A stretch of 64,000 nucleotides of DNA, from NCBI GenBank assembly GCA_026075535.2, contig AP026547.1:1550001-1614000 (forward strand), written 5' to 3'. Under the pieces are notes generated by a model. That model saw only the letters and a program-made list of their open reading frames with translations. It had not been told where the DNA came from and ran no database searches. Source of the stretch: Tricholoma matsutake. Its lineage: Eukaryota > Basidiomycota > Agaricomycetes > Agaricales > Tricholomataceae. Each line of letters begins with the position of its first letter. The first letter of the stretch is position 1. The translations under genes and the position numbers were made by a program. This document shows positions 12,786-25,108 of this stretch, piece by piece.

Positions 12786-15480
12786 TTGAACTGTCACTGG
12801 AATGATATGCTAGCTCACTTTTACGTCGCATAGTTTCTACATATCTGATATGGAAGGGCTAATCCTTATGTACTCATAGTTGATGTGGAATTCAACCAAG
12901 TTGCCTCTAGCATCTGTCCTGTCCATGCACACTAAGCCAGTCCAAGTGCATGATTATTGGGATGATGTGACTATTGATGCGTCTACTGTATTGATACATT
13001 CATGTTCCCAGAGCATTTCCCCAAAATTCTGGGCGAGCAACATAAGAGACATGAGAAACCCAAGTTGCCTGCTGCCCAAGGGGATCAATAATAGCATGTA
13101 AATGTTGGTCCCAAACATGACGTACATTGACATAAGGTTTATGGCAACCAGGACTTCATCATGCATGGAAGAACTTGAGGTGGAAGAACTACCGTGATGT
13201 GCTCCTTGTGGTGCTCAACACTCAATGGCGTGAGGGTTTGAATGTACTGTAATCGCTGAAGGTAAGAATACCACACAATTATCACAAGAAAAACAAGACC
13301 TGCCTGTTGCCAAAGGGTCTCGATAACATCTTGCAGTAGATGCAGGTCCCAAGCTCAATGCGTGTCCACTTGAGAATTGCAAACTGTTATAGTGTCACAG
13401 CAAGCAGGACTTCATCACACTTGCAAGAACGTAAGGTGGAAGAACTGTGTTCTGGTGCTCAACGCTCAACAGCATGAGGAGGTTGAATGAGTTGCAACAG
13501 CTGAATGTTGGCAAACAGGAAAGTTGAACATTGAAATGACAAAAGTTCCAAAGTCTTTAGGGCTGGTTAGATATCGGACTGCCAAGGGGATGGATAACAG
13601 CTTGCAGATGTAAGTCCCAAATTCAATTCCAAGCTCCATCAGCAACAACTCGCATATCTTCAGTTGGACCATAAATAAATGATCAAGCTATCTGATACAT
13701 ATGATAACGTGATTGAGATGTACAGCAGGGCCATCTCTCAGAGAGCCTCCTTGAGACTCAGGGTTCAATGCCAAGGCAGGTGTGGTAACTGGAGGAGATG
13801 ATGAGAAACATCTGGCTAAGCACAGAAAGACTTGACTTACCACGTAATGAGACATAATCAACGCAGATAATCAACACCAGCAGATAATATCCACTAACAA
13901 CCAGAGGTAAATTCGGGAGAGTAAACTAACATTGTTGCAGAGTAGAAAAGAACAAGTGGCAAGGATAGCCTCTGGAAAGCTAGTCATGAGTTGCCTGGCG
14001 CATAAGGGGATGGATAACAGCTTATAGATTAAGGTCCCAAACTCAATGCATATTGGCATGATAATTAACAACTGTTGCAGCCTCACAGTAACCAGGACTT
14101 TGTTGGTTGTATATTTGTAAGAACTGGAAATGGCAGAACTTCCATGACATGCAACTTGCCATGCTCAACGCTCAATGGCATGAGGGTTGCAGCATGTTGT
14201 AACTGCCTGGACTTAGGGTTGCCTGGCACCAAAGGGGATAGATAACAGCTTGTAGATGAAGGTCCCAAACTGAATGTATATCAGCATGAGGATGACTTCT
14301 TTGGGTGCAAACTTGGAAGAACCTAAAATGACATCACATGAAGATCACAAGAAAAACAGGACCTGCCTGTTGCCAAAGGGTCTTGATAACACCTTGTAGT
14401 AGATGCAGGTCCCAAGCTCAATGCATGTCCGCATGAGATTTGCAAACTGTTACAGCATCACGACAAGCAGGACTTCATCATGGTTGCAAGAACTTGAGGT
14501 GGAAGAATTGTGTTCTGGTGCTCAATGCTCAATGGTGTGAGGGGTTTGAATGTACTGTAACTGCCAAGGGCAAGAATACCACACAATTATCACAAGAATG
14601 AAGAGTTGCCTGGCACCAAAGGGGATGGATAACATGTTGTAGATGTAGGTCCCAAACAATGGTGTGAGGGGTTTGAATGTACTGTAACTGCCAAGGGCAA
14701 GAATACCACACAATTATCACAAGAATGAAGAGTTGCCTGGCACCAAAGGGGATGGATAACATGTTGTAGATGTAGGTCCCAAACTCAATGCATATCAGTG
14801 TGAGGCTTGCATATACTGAAAATGGCAGAACTACCATGATGTTCTCCTTGCAGTGCTCAATGCTCAACAGTGTGAGGGGTTTGAAGGAGTTGTGACAGCC
14901 ATTGCCAGATTGTTGAACACCAAGGGATGATCAATGATCGATAATCGCTGATGAGCGATGTTGATGAGCATATCCGATGTCTAACCAGCCCAAAATACTT
15001 GGGAAAATTTGTATAGTTTCATCCACAACTCCTTCAAAGTTCAAACTCCTCACGCCGTTGAGCATTGAGCACCAGAACACAATTCTTCCACCTCAAGTTT
15101 GTGCAAGCATGATGAAGTCCTGCTTGTTGTGATGATGTAGCAGTTTGGAAATCTCATGTGGACATGTGTTGAGCTTGGGACCTGCCTCTATTACAGGATG
15201 TTATCGAGACCCTTTGGGGACAGGCAGGTCTTGTTTTTCTTGTGATAATTGTGTGGTATTCTTACCCTTGGCAGTTACAGTATTTTCAAACCTGCTGCAA
15301 CCCTCACGCCATTGAGCATTGAGCACCGCATGTACAATGTCACAATAGTTCTGCCATTTCAAGCCTCACACTGATATGTATTGAGTTTGGGACCTTCATC
15401 TACAAGCTGTTATCCATTCCCTTCAGCACCAGGCAATTCTTTGTTTTCAAGTTCTTCCAAGTAGTAGCCGACCAGTTACA
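12786..15480. repeat. Palindromic array of diverged 200-300 bp repeats
   Basis: Units carrying the landmarks AAGGGGATGGATAACA, GGTCCCAAACTCAATG and GTGCTCAACGCTCAA recur in one orientation from about 12990 to 14930 and in the opposite orientation from about 15040 to 15450. Inside, GGGCTGGTTAGATATCGG near 13560 and its reverse complement near 14970-14990 could be the ends of a 1.4 kb element within the array. The minus-strand open frames here are repeat-derived and show no domain. Confidence 0.75.
14530..14783. repeat. Exact 127 bp tandem duplication
   Basis: Positions 14530-14656 and 14657-14783 read as identical direct copies, within the older and more diverged array. The identity implies a recent local duplication. 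Confidence 0.9.
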
Positions 15481-15821
15481 TACAAAATACAACTACAAAT
15501 TTTACTGATAAGACCAAGCCGCTAGATCTTATCGCATGAGTGACCCTCTGAGCATCCATCATGCCCATACCCATTGAGTGAGTCCCAGTGGGAGTCGCTC
15601 ATTGTGCAATCATCAATGCGATGAGCAGGGCAATTGATGTATCTTTTTGTGTTTCCTGTGGAAAAATGTCATGTGTTTTCTTGGTTTGTGTTTCTCCAGG
15701 AAACACGTGTAATGTTTCTGAAGTGTGTTTCCGATACATAAACTATAAGGTTTTTCAACAGACACATGCATGGATCCTTGATACATTTATTTCTTAGAAA
15801 CATGGTAAGAAAAATGGAGCT

Positions 15822-16385
15822 CTTTACACTGCCCCACCTATTCCTGGAGGAATCCTGGTCTTCCTGGTAGGACTACCAGGATTCCTCCAGGATTCCTGGT
15901 TATCCCTGCCACAGCTATTGTTCACCAAATGTTGCATTCCTGGCTGTTTTTCCTCCAGTGGGATTCCTGGTGCAGTCCTGGTATATTCCTGGTAAATCAG
16001 GCTCTTCCTGGTACTATTCCAGGAATTCCCCAGGACTTGGACTCTCAGGAATCTGGGGGGACTGACCAGGAATCCTGTAGGACTCTATAAGAGTAACCAG
16101 GACTCTGTAGGACTCACCAGGAGTCACCAGGACTCATCAGGACTCATCAGGACTCATCAGGACTCACCAGGACTCATCAGGACTCACCAGGACTCACCAG
16201 GACTCACCAGGACTCACCAGGACTCACCAGGACTCACCAGCAATCCAGTAGGATTGAACCAGGAGTCCTTCCTACTACTACTACTAAGTAATAAAATAAA
16301 TGACATGAGCTGAAATTGAACCCTAGGCATGAAACAACAACATTTTATCATAGCCAATATAACCACTACACCACATAGACTTATG
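15822..16385 (-). mobile_element. tRNA-headed SINE-like element S1
   Basis: Read on the minus strand, the head (about 16385-16310) has a TGGTGTAGTGGTTA box-A-like block and GGGTTCAATTTC as box B, so it is tRNA-derived. The body then enters a long run of short GGACTC/CCTGG repeats and self-complementary CCTGGAGGAATCC blocks. It ends in GGGGCAGTGTAAAG at 15822. The same 3' signature closes S2, S3 and S4. No open frame is expected. Confidence 0.7.
16100..16240. repeat. 10 bp minisatellite (GGACTCACCA)n
   Basis: About 13 tandem copies of GGACTCACCA/GGACTCATCA lie inside the tail region of SINE S1. Confidence 0.9.
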
Positions 16386-16399
16386 AGGTATGTCCACTT

Positions 16400-17008
16400 A
16401 CTGCTCTAGGTACCATTGGGGCGGCTGTGCATGACAAAGCACACAGCCGCATATCAACATTGCCAGCTCATCATCCACCATCATCACCACTCTCGACAAC
16501 GATGCCACCTCCCTTCCACCGCCTCCCCTCCATCAACACCTGTCGCCATGGCTCCTATGGCCACCACCACCTCGTCTAATGCCGCCAATGGCTGCATTTG
16601 AACCACCTCAGGCCCAAATGATGACAGATGTCATTTGGGGCCCAGGTAATGTTTTTTACTTTTTTTTATTGAACTAACCAATATTTTCTTTCCTTCTTTA
16701 GGTTCTAACTATATCATGACAACAAGACAACACCAAATGACAAACAAAGAACAACAAGCGAGTGACAGACAACAGACAACAAACAACAAATGACAAATGA
16801 CAAACAACAAACAAAGAAATGGAGAATGACAATGCAGAGAGGGAAGGCTGTAAGGAAACGGGCCGAAACGATGTACATCGTCGTTTGGGCCCCAGGTAAT
16901 TTTTTTTTGTTCGTTTCATTCTTTTTTGATTAATATCAGTTTTCTTTTGAATTTTTATAGTCTCTCATTGTATGATGTGACCCACTACTGCCACTGCACC
17001 CTCCACCA
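16400..17008 (+). repeat. Hairpin/intron module block 1 (left of gypsy G1)
   Basis: Two GGCCCAAATGA..TCATTTGGGGCC-type inverted repeats (16611-16643 and 16859-16893) are each followed at once by AG and a GTAAT 5' splice-like site. The T-rich intron-like stretches end in AG at 16701 (56 bp) and 16960 (65 bp), and the first has an AACTAAC branch-like site. Between them lies low-complexity ACAAACAAC sequence. The block continues at 26971 after gypsy G1. Whether it is transcribed is unknown. Confidence 0.65.
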
Positions 17009-17013
17009 CCATG

Positions 17014-19436
17014 TGTTAAGGGCAAAGCCTCAACCACTCGATCTAGTCGATGTCGTTCGACGAGGTGCTTCCTCGACGAGTCATTCAGCACTAGTCTTAC
17101 TCGGAGTGTCCAATGTAAGATAGGTAGTGCACTCTAGCAGGGCTTCTGCATAGAGTCGTTCAGGTTCACGCACTAAGGGGCTTCCTTAGTGGTTTCGAGT
17201 AAGTTCGCGAGTTGCAAGTTAAGGCTGTTAATTGCCTAGATCTAAACTAAGGACATCCCTACTATGAGTTGCAGTACTTATACTACAAGGGAGGTCCTTA
17301 TCGTCCAATCGGAAAGGTAGATGCGTATCAAGTAAGAATAGAAACAATAGCCCTCATGCCTTGCATGAGGCGTCCAATGTCATGGAGTGCTGTGGCACAG
17401 CATGTCAGGAAACAATAACAGATAAGCCTCATGCCTAGCATGAGGTGTCCGATGTCATGGATCCGATGTCAAGGATCCGATGTCACGGACCTCATGTCAG
17501 GGGGCTGTCGTATCACAGCATGTGTGGGAGTGGGTTCGTGTGCATGGAGTCACCATGCATTGAGGGTGCCTTCCATGGGAAGGGGATCAAATGCATGCAG
17601 TCGGCATGCATTGTGTGTGTGTCTGATGTCAAGGACATGCCCTAGGCATGAATCTAGTGTTTGAAGGTCTGGTTGGCTGGACTGAAAAAATGACTGCAAC
17701 CGAACCCAACCCAACCAATTGCAACTGGACCATCGGTTGCAGTTGCCCACTTCCAAGGCCGGTTGGGTTGCCGGTTGCCCTACTTCAAGAATATATGAAA
17801 AACCATTATAAAACCGGTTGCAATCAGTTGCAACCAGTTTTTATAGTATATAAATGGTCCTACATATGTACATAGATAGTAAGAAAAAATAACTAATGAG
17901 AGCATTAATTATTACTACATTTACGTGCAATGGGACGAGCCCAGGGAAGAAGAAGTTGTTTGGTGAGTGCTTATATACCCTCTGGCTGCGCACGGACCAT
18001 ATGGTCTTATTTGTGCTCCCGAAAACAAAAGTGACACTACTTACCAGAAAACTTCCCATGACCACAAACCAACTGCGCTGCGTCACCTACACCACCTGAA
18101 CAACCACCTGAACAACCACAAATGAACAAAAACAACTAAGGTGGCCCAAACGATGCTAGTCCGTCGTTTGGGCCAGGAGTAAGCTTTCCTTACTCTTCTT
18201 TTCTTTCTTTTACTAATAGTTTCTTTTTTAGTTTCTTATTTTTTCCTAACGACATGGCCCCACCTACCAGGTGACACCCCGCCCTCTCCATACTTCACCT
18301 ATGCCGATGCTGCTAAGCGTGGAACATTGCCACCACAAATGAACCAATGCAAGTGCCCAAATGATGACTAGCGTCATTTGGGCTGTGGGTATGTTTGTTA
18401 TCGTTGATTTCTTTTTTTTACTAGCTAACTGGATCTTTTTTTTAGATTCTTAACCTCTTGATAACAACAACAACGACTGCCAACGCCACCACCTCCCCTA
18501 CGCCGCCGCTGCAAGCCCCTGCTTGCAGGGTGGCAACGGGTTCTGCCACGTCACACAGAACCTCCACCCCACCTGCGAGCCACTGCTCGTAGGGGGTGAT
18601 GGGGGTGCTGACAACGGGGGTACAGGAAACAACAATGAACACCAACAATGAACACCAACGAATGACAGGGACAACGGACAGCGAGGAAACTGGATGACAG
18701 GGAACGACGAATGGGGAATGACGAATGGTGGGGAATGACAAACTGCAGGGAACAACGAACGGGGAAACATGCACAACAGGGATGACGAATGGTGGAGACG
18801 GTGAACAGTGGGGAATGAAAGGGATGATGGGCAGCAGAGACAGTGAACAGTAGGGACGACAAACATCGGCAACGCGAACGACAGGACGACAAAGACGAAT
18901 GGCAGAGTCAACGAATGGTGGGGGCAACAGCAAACACGAACGGCAGGACAGGACATCAGCACCCTCACCCTCGCTACAAATGTGAGATGGTGGGGCAGTT
19001 TCTTTTTTTTCTTGTTTTCTTTTTTCATCTCCTACCTACACCGCTGCGAGCGCCTGCTCGCAGGGTATAAAAGCTTTGATTTTTTTAAATATACATAATT
19101 AAATTAGCTTGTAAGAATATTTACTACTGAAACACCGGTTGAGACCAGGTACCCAACTGGTCTCAACTGGTCTTGACCGGTCTCTGTGAGAGACCAGTTT
19201 AAATCGGTTAGGGTACAGCAACCGGACTGATGTGAACCGGTTGTGTACAGTTCAGTCCAGTTGCCTGGAATTGGGGGTGCAGTTGCAACCAGTTGCAGTT
19301 GCAGTTGCACCTGATCAAGCTCCAAAAACCGGACCGAACTGGACCTTCAAACACTACATGAATCAAGGGGTGCCTCCTGTCTGGAGGGGATCGTCAGGTG
19401 TGTCAGGTTCCATGAGTTACAAGGAAAATTGTAACA
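17014..19436 (-). repeat. G1 3' LTR, interrupted by a hAT-like element
   Basis: 17014-17654 and 19365-19436 together match the other LTR (26286-26970). The interruption is the element 17655-19356 plus its 8 bp duplication. This copy also carries an extra roughly 28 bp tandem repeat of the ATCCGATGTCA motif near 17455-17490, giving about 713 bp against 685 bp. Confidence 0.9.
17655..19356. mobile_element. hAT-like element carrying hairpin/intron modules
   Basis: The termini are TAGTGTTTGAAGGTC and its reverse complement, and CATGAATC is duplicated at 17647-17654 and 19357-19364. Both ends are packed with CAACCGG/CCGGTTG and CAGTTGC motifs. No transposase is recognisable. The centre (about 18130-19075) carries two GGCCCAAA..TTTGGGC hairpins (18143-18174 and 18355-18383), an intron-like stretch at 18389-18445, and three GCGAGC..GCTCGC-type hairpins near 18508, 18573 and 19041. 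These resemble the modules flanking G1, so the element appears to have captured, or to be a source of, that repeat. The element 47087-47813 has the same ends. Confidence 0.85.
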
Positions 19437-20560
19437 TTACCCCCTCGCTATGGTCGAAAGTTCCACACTTTGACCTAAATCTTTGTCTCTCCTTTGTGGT
19501 CTGATCGGGCATGGTCTGGTTATGTGGGTAGGTCGGGGTCGAGGGGTACGATGGAGGAATAATTCATGTCCGAACTCGGACCATGATCGGGTTCTTCTGG
19601 TTTGCGCTGCCCTAGGTAGCGGTGTCAAGGAGTCGGTAGTATTGTTGAAAGGGGGGTGTTGCAGGATGGCAGATTTTTCAACATCTGTGATCGGGGGTTC
19701 GGGTTCTGTTCGGAAGATGGTGTAGAGGCAAAATGCAAAGGTTAGGGCTGCCGCTGCAGCCAGGGTCATGCCAACGACAATGGCGAGGATCATAATCCCT
19801 GTGAGCATGGGTCTGTCTTGTCATGCCATCGTCTTGAGCTCTGCCTTTTAAATCCTTCCATATGGCTCTCCTGTCACGTTTCCCATTGCATCATCATCAA
19901 AATCATCATATATGGAGTTAAAGAAGAGCTGCTGTCTCTGCTCAGCTTCTCTTTGATCGGTCTCTTGATCTTTCTGAGGTTTCTCCAGGCAATTCATCCT
20001 GTAGTGTCTGGGGCCTCACTGTTTGCAATACCTGCAAACATATCGTTGGCAAATCAGGCCAAAGTGGCCTATCTGTTGGCAGATGAAACATCTAGCATGT
20101 CTCATGTGTGGGGGAGACCAAGGCAGTTGGGTGGTCTTCGGTTCGGGTTCGGGGGTGGTCAGATCAATTATTTTGGGTGCCCTAGGCACGATCTTCGGGT
20201 TCTTCATAGAATGGGAGGAGCCTCCAGAGAGAGCTCATCATTTGTCTCTGTCACTCTGCTCGCTGAATGGCGAGAGCGAGGTCGGTGGTCATCTGTATCG
20301 ACCTAAAGGGGTGTGAGGTCTCTCCTCAGCTGTTCTCGGTCTGTCTGACCATGATGCAATCATTTCCTGGATCGTCTGTTCGATCCCCAGGGCATCTGCA
20401 TCGTTCATTGCTTCTTCTAGATTTCATTCCATCTGTTCGATTGTGCTCACATAGTAGAAGCACATCCTGGCAAGATGGTATTTTGGTGGGTCGTGGGCGA
20501 GGTGAATGCAAAGGGCGTTGGCATTCAATCGGTTTCGTAGGTATTCTCGGGTGAATCGTC
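19437..20560 (-). pseudogene. G1 accessory 3' frames: zinc knuckles and a membrane segment
   Basis: Downstream of the chromodomain, two further minus-strand frames are visible before the 3' LTR. One (about 20207-20016 and beyond a stop) carries CFICQQIGHFGLIC, a CX2CX4HX4C knuckle, followed by CRYCKQ and, past a stop, a possible second knuckle ending YRMNC. The other (19808-19437) starts MLTGIMILAIVVGMTLAAAA and continues as a clear transmembrane segment followed by a basic, proline-rich tail. Several TGA/TAG stops interrupt the region. Some chromoviruses carry extra 3' frames, but I cannot assign a function. An envelope-like role is possible but unsupported beyond the single hydrophobic segment. 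Confidence 0.55.
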
Positions 20561-20620
20561 ATTCAGCAGGCATTCTTGGGTAGTATCGTAGTGGGAAGAA
20601 GGAGGGGGTTCTGGGTTCCG

Positions 20621-23600
20621 TCAGAGGTGGTACCTCTTTTTATATGCTGTCAGGATCTCGGGGGCATTCTTCAGGTTTGATTCGGGTTCCCATGTGTTTT
20701 GGGATGTCGGGTAGTCAACCCATTTCATGAGGTAATGGTGTGTCTTGCCGTGCTTCTTCTGTGCGATGATCGCTTCCACCTCGTATTCGTTTTCTCCTTC
20801 CACAAGGTCGGGTGGTGGAGTCAGGAAGTTTCGCCCATGAGTGTCATTCTCATGGTATTGTGTGAGTAAAGCTGCATGGAATACCGGGTGGATCTTCCAT
20901 CTTGGCGGCAGTTTCAATCGGTATGTTGTTCTCGACAAGGCATCTTCAATCACGAAGGGCCCTTCTTGTTATGGCACCAGTTTTCTCGTTGGGTAGCCAA
21001 TCTTCAGGTTCTTGGAGTCAAACCATACTTGTTCTCCAACCTTGAACGGTTCGTATCGCCCTTTTGTTCAGGCAGCCATAGCCTGTCTGGCTAGTTCATG
21101 TGTGGCAAGAGCTTCCCTTCTCGCAGAGAGAAGTTCTTGGATTCTCTGTTTGGCGGCTGGCACGTTCGTCTTTTCGTATGGGGTGGGGATAGCGCATGGC
21201 TGATATCCCATCATCAAGTAAAATGGCGAATGTTTTACTGTGGAGTGCATCTTCTGGTTATGCGCAAATTCTGCTGTTGGGAGATAATGCTCCCAATCTT
21301 CTGGTTTGTTCGAACAGAACATGTGGAGGTAAACCTCTAGTTCTTGGTTTACTCGCTCCGTTTCTCCGTCGGTCTGGGGGTGATAGGTGGTGCTCATGGA
21401 TAGCTTGATTCCGAGCAGTCGTCCGAGTTCTCGGAAGAGTTTGGACGCGAATCGAGGGTCTCTGTCTGAGATGATTCTTCTGGGGAGTCCAAATCTTGTG
21501 TACACATGGTGCAGGTAGAGGTCTGCGGCGCCAAGTGCGTCGATCGTCTTTGCGCAAGGGATAAAAATTACCCCCTTCATAAGACCATGGTCTACCATGA
21601 CCATGATTGAGTCAAATCCGTTTATCATGGGCAAGTCCATGATAAAATCTGTCATTACCAGCTCAAATGGTCTGCTGGCATTGGATGATATCGGTGTCAG
21701 GGGTGGGGTCGTTGGGTGGGTGTTGATCTTCATTTGCTGGCACTTTGCGCAGCCTTCGATGTACTTCTTGATGATGTTGGCCATTCCTGGCCACCAGTAG
21801 TCTCGTTGGATCAGTTCGATCATCTGCCATTGTCCAGGGTGCCCTGTCGTGATGCTATCATGATATTTCTGTATGATCACTTGGCGGAGGGTCTCGTCCT
21901 GTGGCACATAGCACCTGTCTTTGAAAAAGAGCAGGCCATCTTCGAATTTCCAGTCCTCCAATGCAGACTTGATTGGGGGAGTTCTGTTGTTCTTCAGGGC
22001 TCGTAAAGCGTCATTTACGAGGTCGTCCTTCATTATTGCTGAGACCAGGGCTCCCTGGAGCTCAGTGTCGATCATTTTGATGAACAGTTTGTCAGCAAGG
22101 ATGGTCTTGTCCTCGTTATTGGTGTCTTCTTTGGCTATGTGATCTGCTCTCCTCGATAGGGCATCAGATTGTACCATCTGTGATCCTGGTACGTGTTGTA
22201 GCTTCAGGTCGAATTGTGACAAGTAAATGGCCCATCTAGCCTGTTGTCGGTTTAGTTTCTGTGGCTGACAGAAGTATGTCAGGTTCTTGTGATCGGACAG
22301 TACCATCACAGGGAATGGTGTCCCCTGTAGGTAGTGTCTCCATGTTTCCAGTGCTCAGATTACTCCCAATAGTTCTCGGTCATATATCTCATAATTTCTT
22401 TCTGCTTCGTTGAAAGAATGCGAGATATAGCCGCATGGGTGCCAGTCTCCGTTGGTGTCCTGTTGTCTGAGTACTGTGCCTGTCGCAAATTTCGAGGCGT
22501 CAGATTCCACCACAAATGGTTTCATTGCATCTGGCATCAGCAGTACTGGGGCTTTGTTGAATTTCCTTTTCAGTGCATCGAACAACTGCTGGCAGCCATT
22601 TGTCCATTTGAATTTCTGGTTCTTCTTCATCAAATCATTCAGCGGTCTGGCCAGATCCGCAAAGTGTCCAATGAATCTTCAATAAAAGTTCCCAAATCCT
22701 AGGAAGGATCTTACATCCTTCACTGTCTTTGGCGTGGGCCAGTCCTTGATCTCAGCCAGCTTCGTGTTGTCCATTGCAAGTTCGTTGGGCCTGACGATCA
22801 TGCCCAAGAAGTTGACTTCTTGCACGTTGAACTTGCACTTCTCTACTTTCAGGTAGAGATCGCATTGTTGTAGTCATTTGAGGACCCTTTCGATCCTTAT
22901 CCGGTGTTCTTCTTCCGTTTTTGAGAAGATCAGGATGTCATCCATATAGATGATGAGCCATCCTTCATCTAGCATATCTCAGAAGAGATCATTCATCATC
23001 GCCTGGAATGTTGCCGGTGAGTTGCACAGCCCAAAGAACATCACCATTGGCTCGAATAGCCCTCGGTTAGTCTTGAATGCTGCCTTCCACTCATCTCCTT
23101 TCTTTATCTGTACGTTGTGATATCCCCATCGAATATCAAGTTTCATGAAAAATCTTGCTCCCTTCAGCTTGTCCAAGAGGTCTCCGATCAGTGGCAGGGG
23201 GTAGTTGTTCTGGATCATTCCTTCATTCAGATAGCGATAGTCTTGGCAAGGTTGTAGAGCGTCGGAGTCCTTCTTTGACACGAAGAAGAATGGGGATGCC
23301 ATGGGTGATTTCGACGGTCGGATGTATCCTTTCTCCAGGTTTTCATCTAGAAACTCATTGAGTTTCTCTTGTTTCTTCGGCCTCAATGGGTAGACTTTGC
23401 AATCCTTCAGTACAAAGCCTTCCTTCAGGTCGATCGCATGATCCCACAGTCTTGATTCCAGGAATCATTTGGATGCGGCTTTCTCGAATACCTGTCTGTA
23501 CTTCTGGTATTCTGGTGGCAGTAAGTCATCCAGGGTCCATTGGCTAGTCTCCTTTCCCTCCTCTTGCTCATGCGCTAGTCGTTGGGATATGGATGTCTTT

Positions 23601-25108
23601 GCTCTGATCCATATGTCCGAGTTGAGTAGGTACCATGGGGAGCCCTTGCCTTTTGTGAGCCTGCTCATCGTGTTTGTTTTTCGGATGTATCGGTGTGTTG
23701 GCTCTCAATGTTCCTCCGTCAGGGGCAGTTCTATTTCTGGTCCAAATAGGCCAATGACCAGTTCGCCTTGCACGTATGCAATCAACACCGAGTCATCCTC
23801 AATTGTGTCTCATTCGGGGGTCTGGTTTGTTATTTGTATGTCCATGCCTGTGTCTGCCAGTAGTTCTTCATTGGGTACCTCTTCGATCTTTACTTGAGGT
23901 GGAGTCTCCCTGGGCGTAGGTATTCCGGTGTCGTTAGTACCATAACCTGGGGTTCCATGATCGCGTATCGGGGTAGCCTCCTGCTGAGGGTCTTTTGTCC
24001 TATTTCATAATGCTGTTTTCAAGTGTCGTTTGCCGGTGCTTTCCTCCCCTGTGGAGGTCAGGAGTTCCTTCATCTTTTGCACGATTCGTCGTGCCCTGTC
24101 GCATTCATTGTTTTTACCCTTTTCCAGTTGTTTCTTCTTCTGGTTCTCTTGGGTTTTGGTGACAGCACGTCGTGCTGCTTCAAGGTTTCTGGTTTCTTTA
24201 GGAGTGTTGCTGCTCCTGGTTTTTGCGACGGCTATCTGGACAGAATTTAGTTCTTTTGCATTCCTCTCTGAAAGCCTTTCTCTTGTTTTTTCCATGGCCA
24301 ATCAGACTCGGGCAAGGCTCCTCTCTTTTTCTTCAGCGAGCCTTTCTCTCGTCTTTGCCATGGCTAGTCGTGCTCAGGCAAGGTTTCTCTCCTTCTCTTT
24401 GGAGAGTCTTTTTCTTGTTTTTGCCACAGCCAATCTGGCTTGGGCAAGGCTCCTCTCTTTTTCTTCAGAGAGCCTCTGTCTTGTTTTGGCCACGATGTGT
24501 CGAATTCGTGCTGTTCTGTCATTTGGCACCTCCCTTTCGGTGTCTACCCTAGAAAGGTTTAGGGTGTTCAGGAGGGCCCATTCAGCTCTTCTTGTCTTTT
24601 CCAAGATTCGTTTGATCTGAGCCCGTCGTTCTTCATCTTGGAACTCCAGAGTTCCCTTCTTCCAGTCAATGATCGGGTTCACCTCCCGCAGCCATGACAG
24701 GCCCAGGATTACCAATTCCTTGCCTAGTCTGGCGACTAGGTATTCCATTGGGCAGCTCCGTCCATTGATGTGGAGCTTCCCTTTCATGTATCTTGTGATC
24801 ATTCCTTGCCTGTTCAGGGTTCCATCTACATTTGTGGCCCAGATGGTATAGCCTAAGGGATATGTCTTGATCCCTTCTCGTTCGACAAATTTTGAGTCAA
24901 TAAAGACTCCTCCTGCTCCAGAGTCAAGGAGCATGTTCGTTGTGACGTCTTTCCCGTTGTCTGACTCAGCTACCCAAATAGACAGGCACATAGATTGTCT
25001 ATTCATGGTAGCTAAGAGTACAGACCCTAGGGAGACTACAGCGGTGACTGGCGTCGTATCAGGCCGCTGTTCTAAACACCCGATTCCTCCATGAGGTTGA
25101 GGGCTCAT
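20621..25108 (-). pseudogene. pol: G1 pol: protease, RT, RNase H, integrase, chromodomain
   Basis: Read from 25108 leftward, the aspartic protease motif LLDSGAGGVFIDS comes first. A spacer contains tandem AKTRxRLSxEKERxLA repeats (about 24550-24250). RT carries [20 protein letters not shown] and an intact YMDD near 22950. RNase H contains [14 protein letters not shown] and SDHKNLTYF. Integrase shows H-H-C-C (near 21870-21740), TDFIMDLP, SDRDPRFAS and TDGETERVNQELE. The chromodomain reads YLMKWVDYPTSQNTWEPE near 20710. About a dozen in-frame stops interrupt it, mostly TGA at positions where arginine is expected (for example after GVI near 22355), so the element is dead. Frames otherwise remain continuous, which indicates decay mainly by point mutation. 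Confidence 0.92.

Noticed and set aside
16100..16240. CRISPR-like array
   Set aside because: The repeats are contiguous 10-mers without spacers, in a eukaryotic SINE-like tail.
18442..19028. Long minus-strand frames rich in cysteine, valine and serine
   Set aside because: They overlap one another in different frames and translate GACAACGG-type low-complexity repeats inside the module region. They show no domain or codon signal.
19437..19808. Envelope gene of an endogenous retrovirus
   Set aside because: Only one hydrophobic segment is visible. There is no cleavage site, cysteine pattern or fusion-like region, so only an unassigned membrane frame is claimed.
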